Source: Tritonibacter horizontis (GTDB taxonomy: Bacteria; Pseudomonadota; Alphaproteobacteria; Rhodobacterales; Rhodobacteraceae). From it: 64,000 nucleotides of DNA. The translations under genes and the position numbers were made by a program. The notes beneath the pieces are model-generated. The model was not told the DNA's origin. It saw only the letters and a list, made by a program, of their open reading frames with translations, and ran no database searches. Of this stretch, positions 63,917 through 64,000 are shown piece by piece (the stretch's first letter is position 1; every line of letters starts with the position of its first letter). Where the stretch lies: assembly GCF_001518015.1 (NCBI RefSeq), contig NZ_LPUY01000134.1, positions 33,007 through 97,006 on the forward strand. The letters are read 5' to 3'.

Positions 63917-64000
63917 TCACGGGCCGGTTTCGGGCCGCGTCGACGGGGACATCGGGGGCAGGGGCGCCTGCCCGTTGTAGGGGCAATCCATGCGGCCATC
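63917..64000 (-). CDS. Possible 3' end of a further phage gene, truncated by the window
   Basis: The frame enters from the right edge and ends at TGA (63919-63917). It reads DGRMDCPYNGQAPLPPMSP, then STRPETGP. It could be the tail of a gene starting outside the window or a chance frame. No family is recognised. Confidence 0.3.
   Translation of the reverse strand, partial: DGRMDCPYNGQAPLPPMSPSTRPETGP

Noticed and set aside
63544..63999. 151-codon minus-strand frame at the right edge
   Set aside because: Its composition (Arg/Pro/Ser-rich) marks it as an out-of-frame shadow of the 95-residue phage ORF and flanking GC-rich DNA.

Overview
The window reads as chromosomal DNA of a high-GC alphaproteobacterium of the Rhodobacteraceae (roseobacter-type). 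The evidence is a direct-repeat SOS operator of the alphaproteobacterial GTTC-N7-GTTC type at lexA, a gene-transfer-agent style endolysin/holin pair, a class II (B12) ribonucleotide reductase, a BolA/monothiol glutaredoxin pair and a LsrB/VtlR-type LysR regulator. Most of the window is densely packed housekeeping sequence. Only the last 2.4 kb is clearly mobile. All identifications come from reading the proteins and motifs; no database search was run.

Left part (1-22 kb): a 3' fragment of zapA; grxD, a 41-codon membrane micro-ORF, bolA and purL on the minus strand; a strong candidate for an AbcR-like trans-acting sRNA next to a LsrB/VtlR-like LysR gene; a fused indolepyruvate ferredoxin oxidoreductase; an acyltransferase, murI, argC; then ccmE, an endolysin/holin pair of the gene-transfer-agent lysis type, ccmF and ccmH; a DUF2087-like gene; a PaaG-like hydratase/isomerase; an RTX calcium-binding protein; and gltA and gltX.

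Middle part (22-47 kb): comEC; then a long minus-strand block, trpG-trpD-ung-trpC-moaC-moeA-lexA, with lexA under its own SOS box. The partner gene trpE lies upstream behind ppiD, and is separated from trpG by two plus-strand genes (a YibQ-like divergent polysaccharide deacetylase and a chemoreceptor). Next come an aminotransferase, gpt and fabI; pdxH; a two-domain cold-shock protein with an AT-rich 5' UTR hairpin; a DUF192 protein; tRNA-Pro(TGG); about 0.8 kb of non-coding DNA; and nrdJ.

Right part (47-64 kb): an MttB-family methyltransferase preceded by a 36-codon ORF with a perfect Shine-Dalgarno; a small exported orphan; cysS, cimA and a squalene/phytoene-synthase-like gene; an MFS transporter; a 3-methyladenine glycosylase and an esterase; a pseudouridine synthase; an HNH nuclease; an arginine-catabolism module (ocd, rocF and a divergent Lrp-type regulator); dsbB and a DedA/YqaA gene; and tRNA-Leu(CAA). 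The tRNA is the probable attachment site of an integrative element. From it a chain of overlapping minus-strand genes (integrase, excisionase-like protein and three small ORFs) runs off the right edge.

The most interesting signal is the lsrB/sRNA locus at 4.2-5.3 kb. It shows a dyad-symmetric T-N11-A LysR box, a two-hairpin RNA with a CCUCCC anti-Shine-Dalgarno linker and a U8 terminator. The linker and the adjoining stem side are complementary at 14 of 15 positions to the ribosome-binding region of the paaG-like gene 12.6 kb away.
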